The translations under genes and the position numbers were made by a program. A stretch of DNA of 64,000 bases from Porogramme epimiltina (lineage: Eukaryota > Basidiomycota > Agaricomycetes > Polyporales > Polyporaceae): positions 1-64,000 of the forward strand of contig FTLJ01001076.1 in the NCBI GenBank assembly GCA_900155495.1, written 5' to 3'. Of this stretch, positions 31,248 through 42,823 are shown in pieces; the stretch's first letter is position 1, and the number at the start of each line of letters is the position of its first letter. A model generated the notes under the pieces. The model was not told where the DNA came from and made no database searches. It was given only the letters and a program-made list of their open reading frames with translations.

Positions 31248-32853
31248 TCACTCCCAGCCCTCCTCCCCGCTCTTCCGCCCCCTAAAGTTACACTCCACAA
31301 GTAAGGGCACGACGTCCGCCTCCTCCGGCTCCCCGTAATAATCGAGGAACGCCCACCCGCGCACGCGCACGTCCGCGCCCCCGCCCTCGCCCTCGCCGAG
31401 GCGGTCGAGCAGCCACCGCCCGAGGCGCGCGTTCACGCCCTCGACGCCGAGCCCCCAGCGCGGCCACCCGAAGCCGCGCGCGACAGTCGGCGGAAACGCA
31501 AACGGGAACGACGCCGCGGAGAAGTACGAGATGTTGAGCACGGGCCCGGGCGGGGCCGTGCCCGCGTCCGCGTCCGCGGGCGGCAGGAGCAGGTTCGCCG
31601 CCGCGAGCTGCGTCTTCTCCGGGATGGAGAGGAAGGACGGGATGGCGTACCTGCGGGCGCGCGCGGTCGCGGTCAGCCCCCATCGGGCGCAGCGCAGATC
31701 AGGGCGTCGTCCCCACCGGCAGCACTCACCAGTCCTGCGTGCGCACGAGCGTGCCCTTGAGCGTCCACTCGAAGCCCGCCTTCTCGCTGTCCGGCCACGC
31801 CGTCGGGTGGATCCCGAGGCCCTCGAGCCCGCCCTCCCAGCCCGCGCCGTCGCCCCCGAACCGGCTGAGCATGACCGCGCGCCCGCGCACCTCGCCGAGC
31901 GCCGGCACGCGGTTCTCGAGGAACCAGAGCGCCCAGCCGCCGGGGCCCGCCGCGATCTCGTCGTGCACGCGCTGCGAGAAGACCGGGGGCGGCGTGCGCG
32001 CGAAGTCCTCCTGCTTGAACGACGCGACGAGCGCCTCGCGGCGCCCCGCGGGCGAGGTGAGGAAGGCGTGCAGAGCGGCGAGGATGTCGCGGAAGGGCGT
32101 GCGCTGCGGGTAGACGCCGTGGTAGGCGACGAGGTGGTCGTCGACGACGGCGAGGCGGATGTCGAGCACGCGGATGCCGGCTTGGAGTTGCGTCGCGAGT
32201 GGGGTCTCGAGTGACTGGCATTGGGAGATGGGCCAGCCGTAGAAGGCCATTCTGCCGGAGAGGGGAGGTGTGAGCGAGCAACGCACGCCCTTTGACGTGG
32301 TGCGACGCACGTGTCATGGGTTCCTGCCGTAGACGTTCAGTTCTCGGAATGGAGGAGATAGACGCGCCGAGCTAACCTGGAAGGAGTAGAGATGACAACG
32401 GCAACGAGTCTGGCATCTCGGACAGGAAAGACGCCATATCCCTGCGCGGTAACACCAGCATCTTGTAATGATTCTTCGATGCCTAACGTTGAAGCATCAT
32501 GCGTGAACTCGTGTCCGCGAAGTTGACAATCCTGAAACTACCTTGGTCTTGTAAACACGCCATGGGGAGTCGGAAGGAGTACGGGCGGCCTTCCACTTTG
32601 CGCACGCGTCGAGTCGCAGGACTACGGTGGAGACCCCAGCCCCAGGAGTTGTAGGGCTTTCCACCTTTTCCCCTGAACCTCCGAGGGCGATCCCGACGGA
32701 GGCGCTGGCTCGTATGATGGAAGATGTCGACGAGGCATGTGGGAGAACGATCAGCGAAGTTGCCGCTTCTTCATTGCCCTTCTCGTGTAGTGAAAACAGC
32801 AGGGGTTCCGTTGTGCCGTTGGTCAAGGTGAGTGTGACCCGTTTCGAGAACAT
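31248..32853 (-). CDS. PI-PLC X-domain phosphodiesterase
   Basis: Five exons (32542-32853, 32377-32461, 32287-32323, 31730-32251, 31248-31650) give 452 residues. Residues 1-104 form a beta-rich domain (MFSKRVTLTLTNGTTEPLLF). The X domain starts SFLSEMPDSLPLSSLLLPGT-HD with one catalytic His at about 135, then MAFYGWPISQCQS and IRVLDIRLAVVDDHLVAYHG with the second His at about 189, and PQRTPFRDILAAL. The C-terminus contains VLNISYFSAASFPFAFPP and FLDYYGEPEEADVVPLLVEC. It resembles bacterial-type phosphatidylinositol phosphodiesterases and fungal homologues with only an X domain: no Y, C2 or PH domain is seen. A standard signal peptide is absent, so a cytosolic or membrane-peripheral role is inferred. 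The short exon 3 supplies the residues between THD and MAFYGWP. Confidence 0.88.
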
Positions 32854-33382
32854 TGTGAGACTTGTATGAAGTCGAACCGGTTGTTCCGTGTTGTTCTAGT
32901 AGTGTTGTGCCTAGGGGTATCAGTATTAATGGAGCGCGTTAGTCTATGCGCTCAGTAGGCCCGCAATTGTGAGTGTGTCCCTCGTTGTGGTCGTCAAGAG
33001 ACAACCCGGAGAGAATGACGCCGCGTGTCACCCAATGTCGAAACGGATGACAGCAGTCTCAGGCAGCAAGCGTCTTTTTGGGCTGTCTTTTGGGACGAGT
33101 GGCAGTGCCCGCACAGAAGTCGCCATGTTTAGACAACATGTCCTCGCCGTGGGGCACAGTCCATTCCGGCCTAGGCAAACAGCCTTAACTTCTAAGTCAA
33201 AATTTTCGGAACGTCGGGTGACTATTTATACAGCAAACGGGAAGCCAATGCAAGAGAAGATATAGATACACCTACTATACAATCTCATGGCACGTAATGT
33301 TCGTAAATCATCAGAAAACGATGATTCCAGGTATCTGTCCGAAGTTAACCCTTCCACAGCATCTCCAGCCCCAACCCATAGC
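32854..33382. other. Intergenic region, PLC promoter and hydrolase 3' flank
   Basis: 529 bp lie between two minus-strand genes. No gene or RNA was recognised. Confidence 0.4.
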
Positions 33383-35116
33383 CTAACAGCTAGCCAAACC
33401 ACGCGAAACGAGCTCGTTCCCCGCTTTGATGAAATAGTAGTCCCCTGAAAGCCCGATGTCGTCAAAAGGGCACGTCGCGGCCCGAAAAAGGAATCACGGC
33501 TCACCATACACGATCCCTGTTAGGTTGTTCTGCGCTGGGTTGTTGACCGTCCCGTTCGAGAGCAGGCTCTGCCACGTCGGCGCCCACGCGAGCTTCGTGT
33601 TGTCGCTGATGATCTGCAGGCGCAACGGGAAGTATTGTCAGAGGAAAAGTGACTGGGCATGAACAGGGAGAAGCGGACCTTGATCGCAGACGCGGTATAG
33701 TATGCAGAGCCGGTGAAGTTGTGGATGGCGTGCTCCTGCTGGGCAAGAAGAAGCATGCCGTTTGCCGCGATCATGGCCGCCGAGGAGTCCGCGGGGCGCG
33801 GGGGTACTAGGGGTGCATTGAAGTCCCTGCCGGGAGGACGGGTTATGCACACGCTACTCGGCAGAACAGTGTCGAATACGTACCACGGCACGACACCATC
33901 AGAGGGGAGGTTGTCGATGAAGTAGTCTGCCATGCGGCGGGATGTCTCGATGTATGCGGTGATTTGCGTGTTTTTGAACACTGGCGTGAATTTGCTCAGT
34001 GAGATATCCAGATAGGGAGTCTTGTGACTCACTGTTTGCGAATCCGTATATTCCCCACGCCTGACCCCGACTCCACGTGCTGCAAAACGGATCAGTGAAG
34101 CACATCCGGATATCCTTGGAAAAGGACGGCTTACCTGTTATCGGCATAACCCTGAGACGTGCGTTGGCGAATGACTGCACCCGTGGTGGAGTTGTAGTCG
34201 ACGACGTGGAAGGAGCTGCCTAATGCGGAAGATGAGAAGCGGCGCCGGGTGGAGAAGAACTGAGGGAAGGCGCACCGTCCGCGCGCACATGATTTTGCAT
34301 CGTCTTGTTTGCATGGGAGATCGCCATCTCGCGCAGGGTGTGGTTCCCGGTAAGCGCTTCCGATGCGAAGAATACCTGGAAGAAAGAATCGATTAGGATG
34401 CGAGGCGGCAGTTTCGGCAGGACGTACCTCGAGATTCATCATGTTGTCAATGATGACCTGTCAAAGTAGAGACGCGTTGAACATCCCCTACACTTGGAAG
34501 GACTCTATTTTGTGTTACCTGGAAGTCTGTAGGGTCCGACGAATCCCAGCTCCGCGTGCAGCCCACAATGGCGCTGAAACGCTTCGCGAGATCAACCGAA
34601 AACGCATTTACTGCGGTAACCGCCGTCTGATTCTGCGGGTCCCTGTCAAGTTGGACTGTCGGTTTTTCCGAAGAACTGGGTGCGATGTGCAGGAACGTAC
34701 ACGAGAAGCTCATCCATGAACGGGAAGCTCACGAAGCCCACGTCGTGCTGGAGGTTATGATTGACCGCTTCCAGAGGGATCTCCGGGGTCGCCCACGTCC
34801 TGCCCAGCTGCAGCCACTGGTCCGCATCTCCCACGTCCGACTGGGTACAAAGCTTCGTGCGCTCGTACATCGCGTAGAGCGTCGACGGGAAGAAGCCCGT
34901 GGTCCAGCCGTCGGGTTGGAACCATATCCACTTGCCCTGCACACGGTCGGTGTACTGCGGGTATTGGGCGGGGCTGGGGAAGGCCTGGGCAGTCGTGAGC
35001 ACCTTCTGCGCTACGAGCGGCGAAAAGAGCTCCGGCGGCGGAGCAACGAAACCTGTGGTGGCCGACGACACCAACCGGGCGGAGAGTGCAGCGGAGACGA
35101 GGCTGAGCGCGAGCAT
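33383..35116 (-). CDS. Secreted GH88/GH105-type unsaturated uronyl hydrolase
   Basis: Ten exons (34701-35116, 34519-34642, 34428-34457, 34276-34375, 34135-34219, 34033-34079, 33884-33980, 33679-33826, 33505-33613, 33383-33444) give 405 residues. MLALSLVSAALSARLVSSAT is a signal peptide. The (alpha/alpha)6-barrel family pattern follows: WIWFQPDGWTTGFFPSTLYA, VNHNLQHDVGFVSFPF, DNMMNLEVFFASEALTGN and GYADNSTWSRGQAWGIYGFA. Further motifs are DGVVPWDFNAPLVPPRPADS and a closing DYYFIKAGNELV. The HDVGF and WSRGQAWGIYG motifs are those of GH88 glucuronyl hydrolases, which remove unsaturated uronic acid from lyase products. Secretion suits extracellular polysaccharide breakdown by a wood- or litter-decay fungus; the exact substrate is unknown. 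All ten junctions are in phase. The start is the ATG before the signal peptide, about 75 bp after a TATA-like box. Confidence 0.88.
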
Positions 35117-35184
35117 GGCGACAGAGGGCTGGGGGGCGACTCGGGGTCGACGGCGAGGGCTGAGGGCTGACAGCAACCTCGTCG

Positions 35185-35198
35185 TTAAATATATATGT
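35185..35198 (-). promoter_or_regulatory. TATA-like box of the GH88-type gene
   Basis: The minus strand reads catatatatttaac about 70-80 bp upstream of the start codon at 35116, consistent with a core promoter. Confidence 0.45.
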
Positions 35199-36159
35199 GG
35201 CCCGCCTCCGTCCTCGCGCAGGCCACGCGCCCGCGCCCCTGAGCTGGACGGGGAAGCGGGCCTCGGGACGGGGGGATATGGAGAGATGCGCTCATATGAA
35301 TGGCGGGGGACGCCCTCGGCCGGGCTCGTGACGGAAGCCGAGCAAGGGCACGTCCAAGACCGGGGCGGCCTACCGTCCGCGTTGAACGTTCCAAGGGGCA
35401 ACGGCGCGCACATGGCTGCGGCAGCAGTTGAATGTGTCGTTATCGATACCTTTTATTAGTTGGGTGCCGTATTTTCCGAGATGAGTCGGTCCTGGATCCC
35501 TTTGACCGGTCAAGTGCTGGAGTGAAGAGAGCTGTCCGGACACATTCTGATGCTGAGCGGAGGTGGAGAAGCCGAGGAAGCTCGTGATGTCGTCACGAGA
35601 CGAGAGACCATGTGCGTAGCGGTATTGCCATACCGGGACTCTTCAGGCGCTGCACGAGGTAGAAGCGAACAAGTGTTGGAGAAACTGCTTGCCTTGATGA
35701 GAGGGCCTGGCAAGAGTGATCAACATCAACTGGGAGGTCGATGCAGGCAAGTGGTGGGGACGATAGGCGCCTATGAATCTTATCTTATCTCCTATTATCC
35801 CAACAAGGCCACGCGCGCCAGAAGACCTCTCAACTGAATCTTCGACCACGACGTCCCTGTTGACGAGCTTGATTGAACCCTTCTTTGAGGCCATAACTTC
35901 AAGTGAGATATTTGTAGTAACATGAATCTTCCCGCCATGCGCTAAAGCTTTCTGCTGTAGGATTAGCAGAGCCTGCAGCCAAAGGCACTACTACACATTA
36001 GGGAACCGACTTGTGTTGAAATTAGCCACATTCAAACACCTGTGTACAGCACACTTGGTTTCTTTGCAAAGGCATGTCACCTTTAAGAAACATATCTACT
36101 ACTTACCTTACCCATAGGATCACAGCGAAGGACAGGTACTTGTGTGCACGATCTGAGCC
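35199..36159. other. Divergent intergenic region, GH88-type gene / MED1
   Basis: About 960 bp beyond the TATA-like box contain both distal promoters. A minus-strand frame from 35894 starts MASKKGSIKLVNRDVVVEDS and looks protein-like for about 30 residues, but I cannot connect it to further exons or a family. Confidence 0.35.
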
Positions 36160-38647
36160 ATGGCGGCACCGCCCGGGCAACCCTCAGAACCCAAGAACTT
36201 GAACGCTCTACCTCCAACCGTGCTTTCGGGGCTGCAGCAGTTCACTGCACAAGATGTCCTCGCATCTCCATCATACCACCCCTTTGCATCGTCTCCAGAG
36301 GAGGCAATCTCTACCTTGAGGCGTATCATGGAGACTACCAACCAGGCGGCTCTCTCTCTCAACGCTCACCTATCACTCCCCCTCTCCAATCCGAAGCTGC
36401 TCTCTCTGTATCGACAACAGTCTTCAATATCACATACCGTCCAGCAGGCGAGTACTACTGCACCTTACACGAATTCTTCGAACTTTGCTGACTCCTTTGC
36501 GCCTATCAGGCCGACCAAAATGCCCGCCACATCATCACCTCTCTGAGGAAAAGAATAGGCATCACGTTTGGAGAGGATATCCCGCTAGAACGCCCGCTGA
36601 TTCTCGACTGGTTCCTAAAGCGCCTCATGGAGTGGGGCACATTAGCCGGCATGGAGGCCTTCAACGACCAGGAGACCGACGGGCGAATCCCAGTCGTCCT
36701 TGGAGGGAAGGTCCTAGTGGTGGACATAGAGTTCTCCGTCGACCGCAAAGATCCGTCGAGGCCGTTTATCGACGTTGCGACGCTCAAGACCGCCTACGCG
36801 ATCCCCGGCACGTCCGACGGGAACTCGGGGCACTCAAGATCGCTAGATGCTTTCCTAGCTGGGGCTATCCGTGCATTCCTCACGGAGGTGCAGAAGGACG
36901 ACGACAAGCGAGACAGCGTGGAGGCCGCACGGCTAGGCAAATTTCTTTCCAACCACTTGTCTTATCTCATGAAGCTAGACCATCTTGCGCTCACCGAGAG
37001 CGAGGGAGGCTTGCGCTGGTTCAGCTTCATTGACAAGATGTCACTCGAGATCGAAAACATTGCCAGGAAGGAGGCAGACGTAATCCTCAAGTAATCTCTA
37101 TTATTCTTTGAACTCTACTTGTCAGCTTACACAAGGCTCCGTAGGTCCGAAAAAGGCGCCTTCGCTACTCCTCTAGACGTGCTCCTCCTACGAGGACACG
37201 CATTACCCTTACCCTACCTCACGACCCCCTCTATCTCCTTCTTGACCTATCTCTCCCCCCTAGCCTACCTCCGCCTCCTCCGCACCGCCCAAACGACGCC
37301 CACCCCGCTCCCCTCCGCGAGCCACCTGCCCACGCTCGACGTCCCCATCGCGCACGTCCGCGCCGCGCTCACCGCGGACGCGCGCCCGCCGGGGATCACG
37401 CTCGCGACGCTCGTGCTCTCGCCGCAGCCCCCGCCGGCGTACCACGCGGACTCGATGTCGCTCTCCGCGATCGACGCGCGCCCGTCCGCGTCCGCCGCGC
37501 TGCTCGGCGGCGCCGCGCGCGGCGTCGAGTACGTCTTCCCCGCCGCGCGCGAGGTCGCCGCGCTGCAGGGCCAGCCGCACACGTGGATCCTCGACTTCAC
37601 CGAGCGCGGCCGCCGCCCCGGCGTCGTCGTCAGCCAGGCGCGCATGCGCGAGATCGAGCTCGTCGTGAACCCGTTCAGCGGCATGGACCACGTCGGGGGC
37701 GCGATGGGCTCGTTTGGCGTGGGGAGCTGGGTCGACTTGCTGGTGCGTGCTGCGGTTGTTATTTCGTGGACGGAGCGCTGGTTCTGAGTGCGGTCATTAG
37801 CTTAGCCCGCAGACCCAGATGCCGCATGAGAGGTACACTGCGGTATATGTAAGTTTCCATGGGTTTGGATGTGACGCTCGCTGATCCTCTGCTCTAAAGA
37901 CGTCTCCAACGTCGGCACATCCGCCGCTCCAGCTGCGCCTGTCGACCCCCGATGAGCCCGGATTCATTCTCGAAACCATCCCGGTGCGAACGCTGAAGGA
38001 AGTCTGGAGCGTTCTGGAGGTAAGGCCTCCTAGCTAATGGCTCGCCGGACACCACATTCACGAAAACTCGCCCGTTAGATCGTGCGGGAGCAGTGCTGGC
38101 TCAACGAAAACTTGCTCAGCTGCCAGTGGGTCCCGGAGGGCCTCAATCCGCCTGTCCCCCCTGTTCCCGCTAGCGACCCAGACGACGCGATGGTAACAGA
38201 CGACGACCTCCAAGCCGTGCTCAAAGGTGCGCCCACGCCCCTCCCCCTGCTCCACCTAGCCTAACACACTGCAAACGCGGGCCCTCAGGCGCGATCATCC
38301 CTCGCAGCATCCCCGTGAACGTCTACCTGCCGACGCAGCCCGCGCCAGAGCCGGACCCGCTCTTCGCCGAGCCGCCCTCGGAGCTCGCGCTCGACGACGC
38401 GTTCGGCGCGCCGACGCGCCGCGCGCCCGCGCGCATCGCGCTCACCGCGCCCGAGCGCCCGCCGATCTCGGGGCTCGTCGGGATCGGCATCGCGTTCGAC
38501 CCCGCACGGCCGCGCGGCGTCGCGGTCGACGTCGCGGGCGCGATGGGCGTCGACGTGCGCGCGGAGGCGCTCGAGGAGGTCTGTCGCCGCGGCGGGCTGT
38601 TCGGGCTCCCGGGGCGGGTGTGGAGGAAGGCGCACGAGATGTTGTAG
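36160..38647 (+). CDS. MED1: Mediator complex subunit 1
   Basis: Seven exons (36160-36447, 36510-37090, 37145-37742, 37801-37848, 37900-38019, 38079-38226, 38289-38647) give 713 residues. After a helical N-terminus (SSPEEAISTLRRIMETTNQA) the Med1 domain shows IITSLRKRIGITFGEDI, IPVVLGGKVLVVDIEFSVDR, LDAFLAGAIRAFLTEVQKDD and ARLGKFLSNHLSYLMKLDHL. Then come RWFSFIDKMSLEIE, ARPPGITLATLVLSPQ and HTWILDFTERGRRPGVVVSQ. The C-terminus carries VREQCWLNENLLSCQWVPEG and GAIIPRSIPVNVYLP. Med1 is a middle-module Mediator subunit linking transcription factors to RNA polymerase II. The first intron appears to use a GC donor (cag/gcgagt), needed for phase. A copy of the extreme 3' end lies at 43251-43375. 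Confidence 0.85.
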
Positions 38648-38927
38648 CCGTCCATGCGGGACGCTAGTCGGTATCATGTGTGTCCATTTGGGAGAACCCC
38701 CACCCCAGTTTTGTGATTTGCGGGAATATTCTCCAATACATGACGCACAGTGAACCTGGGGCCACCTATGTATGTATCAAGCAGAAGACCCCTCTTCTTC
38801 CCCCCCCCCGATTATCCCCCGTGCTTCCTCAGCCTATACCCCTACTATTCATAGGTGGATTCGGTACTGTCTGGGTCTAAGGTATCCCATTCAACCGTCA
38901 ATTACGCCCTGATCAGTCTAAAAATCC

Positions 38928-40399
38928 CTAGGCATCTGTTTGAGAGCCACTGGCACCACCAAATAATGTAGAGAGCCTGGGTCCAAGACGAGCGGACTGG
39001 TTCTGAGTGCTTCTTCCCGGCGCCTCTGCGTTTGAGGTATTAGACAAAGCGACACGTAAGCCCATAAGGGATCGTAGGGCTCCCCCAGCATGGGGCAGCT
39101 CCCCGAGGACGACCCTGTCGATCACCTCTAGTAGCGCACTCTGAACCTCCTGCTTCGAATAGTTTCGTGAAAGGTAGGATACGGCGTGCTCCCGCAAGCG
39201 GTCATACCTGCCGGTAAGCGCGGTGAGTATCATGAGCAGTAAGTGCCGCAGCGCGAGTCGACCGACCTAGCGAAGAAGCTAGAGAACGTCTCCTGCACTA
39301 TGTTGCGAGGGCTTAGCCTGAATACAATTTGTTTGTAGGCGTGCTCTTGCAACTCGCTCATTCCATACTATAAGATTGGTTTCGTGAGCAGCACCCTGAG
39401 TAGCCAGAAAGTGGGGGTGCTCGTGCCACTGACCGCTTCTGCAAGACGGTACATCGACTTAGGGGAGCAGCCCGGAGCATGGTCCACCTCACGCTTGAGG
39501 GCGTCGCGTCGGAGCCTGCTAAGTGCCCCCGGTCCCTCCGACTTGAGGGGAAAGAAATTGATCTTGCCCGTGTATAAGTAAAAGATGCAGGCCCTGAGGC
39601 TGAACGCGGGGGTACCCTTGAGTCTACCTCGAGCGTCCGGAGAGACATACGGCATGCGCGAACGAGACTCACGTTCGGTACGCCATGTTGGGTATGAATA
39701 TCTTGTAGCGCCCACCACCGGCGGTTCCCGCATCGCCCCCATTTACAGGGGCGGGCTCTGCCACTGATTCCGATTTCGCTTTGCCCTTCCCCTTCGACAA
39801 TCTCACCCCCCACTGTTCCTCCCTCATGTCAACCCACTCATTAGAACAGTCGAAGTCGTCAAGGTCACTGTCCGACTCGTAGTCATACTCGCCCTCTTCC
39901 GCGTACTCCCGTACTTCGGGCCCGGGTCCTCCGCCGCCTCCTGCGAACCCGGACATTAATACTACCAGCCCGCAAGCATTCGAGTGCCGTCGTGTGAGCG
40001 CAGCAGACTTGATCAGCTTCCCGCATGCCAAATCTCGAGCCCCCACTGGGACCGCAGCGCGAAGCACTCACACTTCGAGAAGTGCTCCGAGCGAGCGGCG
40101 AGCACGCTCCCGATCGCAACGATCGGTAGCGGCCGGTCTATGACCACACTTGCTGAATCCTCATGTACCCGACGTCTACGCCGCGTGAATGCGTACAGAT
40201 GCACGTCCCGCGGCTCGGGCGGGAGGAGCGACGCCTTAAGTGTCTGTTCAAGAGGAGTGAGCTTCGAGTCGTTGGTGGTTGTGGACTTGGGTGAAGGCGC
40301 GGGAAGGGGTGCCGCAGTCGGGGAGCCGAATATAGAGGCTTGTGGGGGAGCGAGCTTCGAGTTGTCGGGGGTTGCGGGGTTCGGTGCGGGTGCAGCCAT
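38928..40399 (-). CDS. BTB/POZ-type protein, tandem copy A
   Basis: Five exons (40072-40399, 39673-39961, 39434-39599, 39267-39367, 38928-39207) give 387 residues. The BTB fold begins in exon 1 with PLPIVAIGSVLAARSEHFSK and LLMSGFAGG. An acidic insertion follows (VREYAEEGEYDYESDSDLDD). The fold resumes with IFIPNMAYRTLRACIFYLYT-GK and NFFPLKS, then GCSPKSMYRLAEAYGMSELQ. A helical C-terminal part contains RYDRLREHAVSYLSRNYSKQ and GALRSLMGLRVALSN. BTB domains mediate protein-protein interaction, often with Cul3; no MATH, Kelch or zinc-finger domain is present. Copies B (41309-42823) and C (43614-45161) share exon boundaries and phases exactly. The tail after GLRV is variable. The ATG choice (MAAPAPNP) follows the position in copies B and C. 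Confidence 0.8.
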
Positions 40400-40869
40400 T
40401 GTCGAGATACTGAACGGAGAGGTTTTAGGGGGGGTGGTACAGCAGGGGGAGAAGATATAGGTGTGCTGCACCTTAGCTGTAGCAGTTCGAGTTTTCGAGA
40501 AGAGTGAATGTAATGCCTCGAGGACGGCACGTTGTCTCTTGAGCATACTGCTTATTACTTAGCCACACCACGCTGCGCGACATACGGGTCACGTCTAGCA
40601 AGGGGGCAACAATGACTTGTGGATGGCAGGTTGTTTGCGTTTCTGGAGGTATGGAGAAAAATGCAAGGCAGATGTTATATAAAGATCTCGGACATCAATT
40701 CTTCCACATGAATGCCAGCTTATATCTGTACAGATATTTCTACAAATTACATGCCCGTGGTCGTTACCACAGTGGGCTAAGGAGAAACTACCGAGGCGAA
40801 CTGGCAGCCAAGTTGAGTTTGTTGTGTCCCATTTTTCCTGACTACGTGGTTTGAAGCTTCCTTAGAGGC
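40400..40869. other. Upstream flank of BTB copy A
   Basis: The first roughly 130 bp (to about 40560) resemble the upstream flanks of copies B and C, with shared gtgctgc and gagcatactgct-like words. They are therefore part of the duplicated unit. The remainder has no recognised content. Confidence 0.5.
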
Positions 40870-41307
40870 CTATTTCTTTGACTTCGGTTTCTTGCCCTTG
40901 CCAACCATATGGCTCTGGGGAGTTGCTGCCTTCGCCACCTTTGCCGCCCTCGCCTCCCTCGCCGCCTTCGCCTCCCTCGCCGCCTTCGCCTCCCTCGCCG
41001 CCTTCGCCACCTTTGCAGTCTTCGCTTCCTCGGCCGCCTTCGCTTCCTTCGCTGCCTTTGCTGCCCTTGCCGCCTTCGCCTCCCTCGCTGCCTTGGCCGC
41101 CTTCGCTTCCTCTGCCGCCTTCGCGGCCTTTGCTGCCTTTGCTGCCTTTGCTGCCCTCGCCGCCTTCGCCGTCTTTGCTGCCTCTGCTACCTTAGTTGGT
41201 TTTGTAGCCTTTGCCACTTTCTTGGACATGTTTTGTGGAGATGGGAGGTCGGATGTGCCCTTGATAAACTGCGGTGCCTCTGCACCGACACCATCACGCC
41301 GATTCAT
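40870..41307 (-). CDS. Lys/Ala-rich repeat reading frame next to BTB copy B
   Basis: The frame encodes 145 residues, or 119 from an internal ATG at 41229 (MSKKVAKATKPTKVAEAAK). It is built of AAK, EAK and AAR units and ends VGKGKKPKSKK. The product would be a long basic alanine-rich helix, resembling histone H1 tails or other low-complexity nucleic-acid-binding helices. The ATG at 41305-41307 lies one base after the TGA of BTB copy B (41309-41311) on the same strand, in another frame. It could be a separate small gene, a 3'-UTR frame, or a tail reached by alternative splicing or frameshifting. The opposite strand is also open over most of it (Ala/Phe/Leu-rich) because of the repeat composition. 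Confidence 0.35.
   Translation of the reverse strand: MNRRDGVGAEAPQFIKGTSDLPSPQNMSKKVAKATKPTKVAEAAKTAKAARAAKAAKAAKAAKAAEEAKAAKAAREAKAARAAKAAKEAKAAEEAKTAKVAKAAREAKAAREAKAAREARAAKVAKAATPQSHMVGKGKKPKSKK
40930..41200. repeat. 18-bp tandem repeat array (gcctccctcgccgccttc and variants)
   Basis: On the plus strand the 18-bp unit gcctccctcgccgccttc occurs about three times nearly perfectly at roughly 40950-41005, then in degenerate form to about 41200. On the minus strand each unit encodes the hexapeptide EAKAAR or a variant, giving the Lys/Ala-rich frame. Such arrays are prone to length change. Confidence 0.75.
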
Positions 41308-41308
41308 T

Positions 41309-42823
41309 TCAGATAGACTTCAGGAAGGACTGGGGATACATACTCGGAGGAGACGGCAAGGCCAGTGGTACTCCCGGGCCCGGGAATAACATATGCGTGT
41401 CCCAACCCCCCCTTGGCTCCGGGCCCGAAGGTCCGCCCTTTGAAAGTGTGGGCTCTGTGAACACTATGTCCGGCGACGACGGGGCCTCCGAGGGCGGCCT
41501 ATTAATGGGTCTGGACGTCACGGTGTGCGCGGACTGAGTGTCTTGGCCTGCGCCACTCTTGTACGACTTGTCTGATGTCGGGGATGCGTCAACTAGAGCG
41601 TTGCGCAAACCCATGAACGACCGCAAAGCGCCGCCAGCATGGGGAAACGCTCCGAGGACAATCTGAGCAATCATCTCGAAGAGTGCACGTTGGACGTCTT
41701 CCTTGGAATAATTGCGCGAGACGTATGAGACCGCGTGCTCCTGCAAGCGATCGTATCTATGGACGATGATCAGCATTTCGGTCATTCAAAGCCACCCAAC
41801 AAAAGGACAGACCGAGCGAAGAAGCTAGAGAACGCATCTTGCACTACATTTCGGGGGTTCATTCGCTCTACAATCTGTTCAAATGCTCGTTCTTGAAGCT
41901 CGGACATTCCATACTGGTGGGGAATGGTCATTGTCAACGCTCATGTGTAGTAAAAGCATAAAAAGCGTAACACTCACAGCTTCAGCGAGGCGGTACATCG
42001 ACTTCGGGGAGCATCCAGGGGCTAAACCTGACTCAGCCATCGTTATAGCGAGCCGTCGGCTCAACGCGCCCTCAGACTTTGGCGGCAAGAAGTTGATCTT
42101 CCCTGTGTACAGATAGAAGACACAAGCCCTAAGGCTAATTGCGGGGTGAGTGGAGGTTAGCGATGCGCGAGGGGTCAAGCATGCATGAACTCACGTCCGA
42201 TACGCCATGTTGGGTATGAAGACTCGGTGGTGCTTCTCGCCGCTGCACCCTTCCGTGTCACTGTCCATACCAGAGGGGACAGACTCCGGCTCCGCTTTTG
42301 ATTTACCCCTCCTCAACGAGCTCGCAACGCACGTGGCAGCCCCACTTTCGCCATCTTCCGGCGTGTTCGGGTCGTCGAAATCGTCGAGGTCGCTGTCCGA
42401 CTCGTAGTTGTACTCGCCTTCTTCAGCGTACTCCTGGATCTCAAGCCTAGGTCCTTCCCCGGCTTCCGCGAACCCGGATGTAAGCACTAGCGACCCAAAG
42501 TTAGAGCGGGTTGGAGGGCGAGTCGAGACGTGCGACGTGCGTAAAAGGTGATCAGTATAGCTAAGTCTGATTGCGCTCATAATAATTGAGCACTCACACT
42601 TGGAAAAGTGCTTCGACCGGGCGGCGAGAACACTCCCGATCGCGACAATCGGCAGCGGCCGGTCGATATGTGCCTTCACTGTGCCGTCGTGCGTTCGACG
42701 TAAAGCACGGCGTGAGAACGCATATACGCTTATGTCACGCGGCTCGGGCGGAAGGAGTGATGCTTTTAGCGCAAGTTCGAGGGGGCTGAGCTGCTCGGCC
42801 GTGGGTGGGGAGGTGGTCCCCAT
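41309..42823 (-). CDS. BTB/POZ-type protein, tandem copy B
   Basis: Five exons (42598-42823, 42195-42486, 41978-42134, 41813-41913, 41309-41756) give 407 residues with the same intron phases as copies A and C. Shared blocks are LKASLLPPEPRDISVYAFSR, PLPIVAIGSVLAARSKHFSK and LLTSGFAEAG, an acidic insertion (IQEYAEEGEYNYESDSDLDD), IFIPNMAYRTLRACVFYLYT, GCSPKSMYRLAEAYGMSELQ, and RYDRLQEHAVSYVSRNYSKE with FPHAGGALRSFMGLRNALV. The C-terminal tail (about 85 residues, Ser/Pro/Gly-rich, ending PQSFLKSI) is unrelated to the tails of A and C. The role is unknown; BTB implies dimerisation or scaffold/adaptor function. The stop is followed after one base by the Lys/Ala-rich frame. Confidence 0.8.

Noticed and set aside
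35643..35894. Minus-strand 83-aa frame starting MASKKGSIKLVNRDVV
   Set aside because: The first 30 residues look protein-like, but no continuation, splice partner or family could be found.
40892..41389. Plus-strand Ala/Phe/Leu-rich frame that could pass for a membrane protein
   Set aside because: It is the mirror of the 18-bp repeat. The minus strand, with a basic Lys-rich end and same-strand neighbour, is the better reading.
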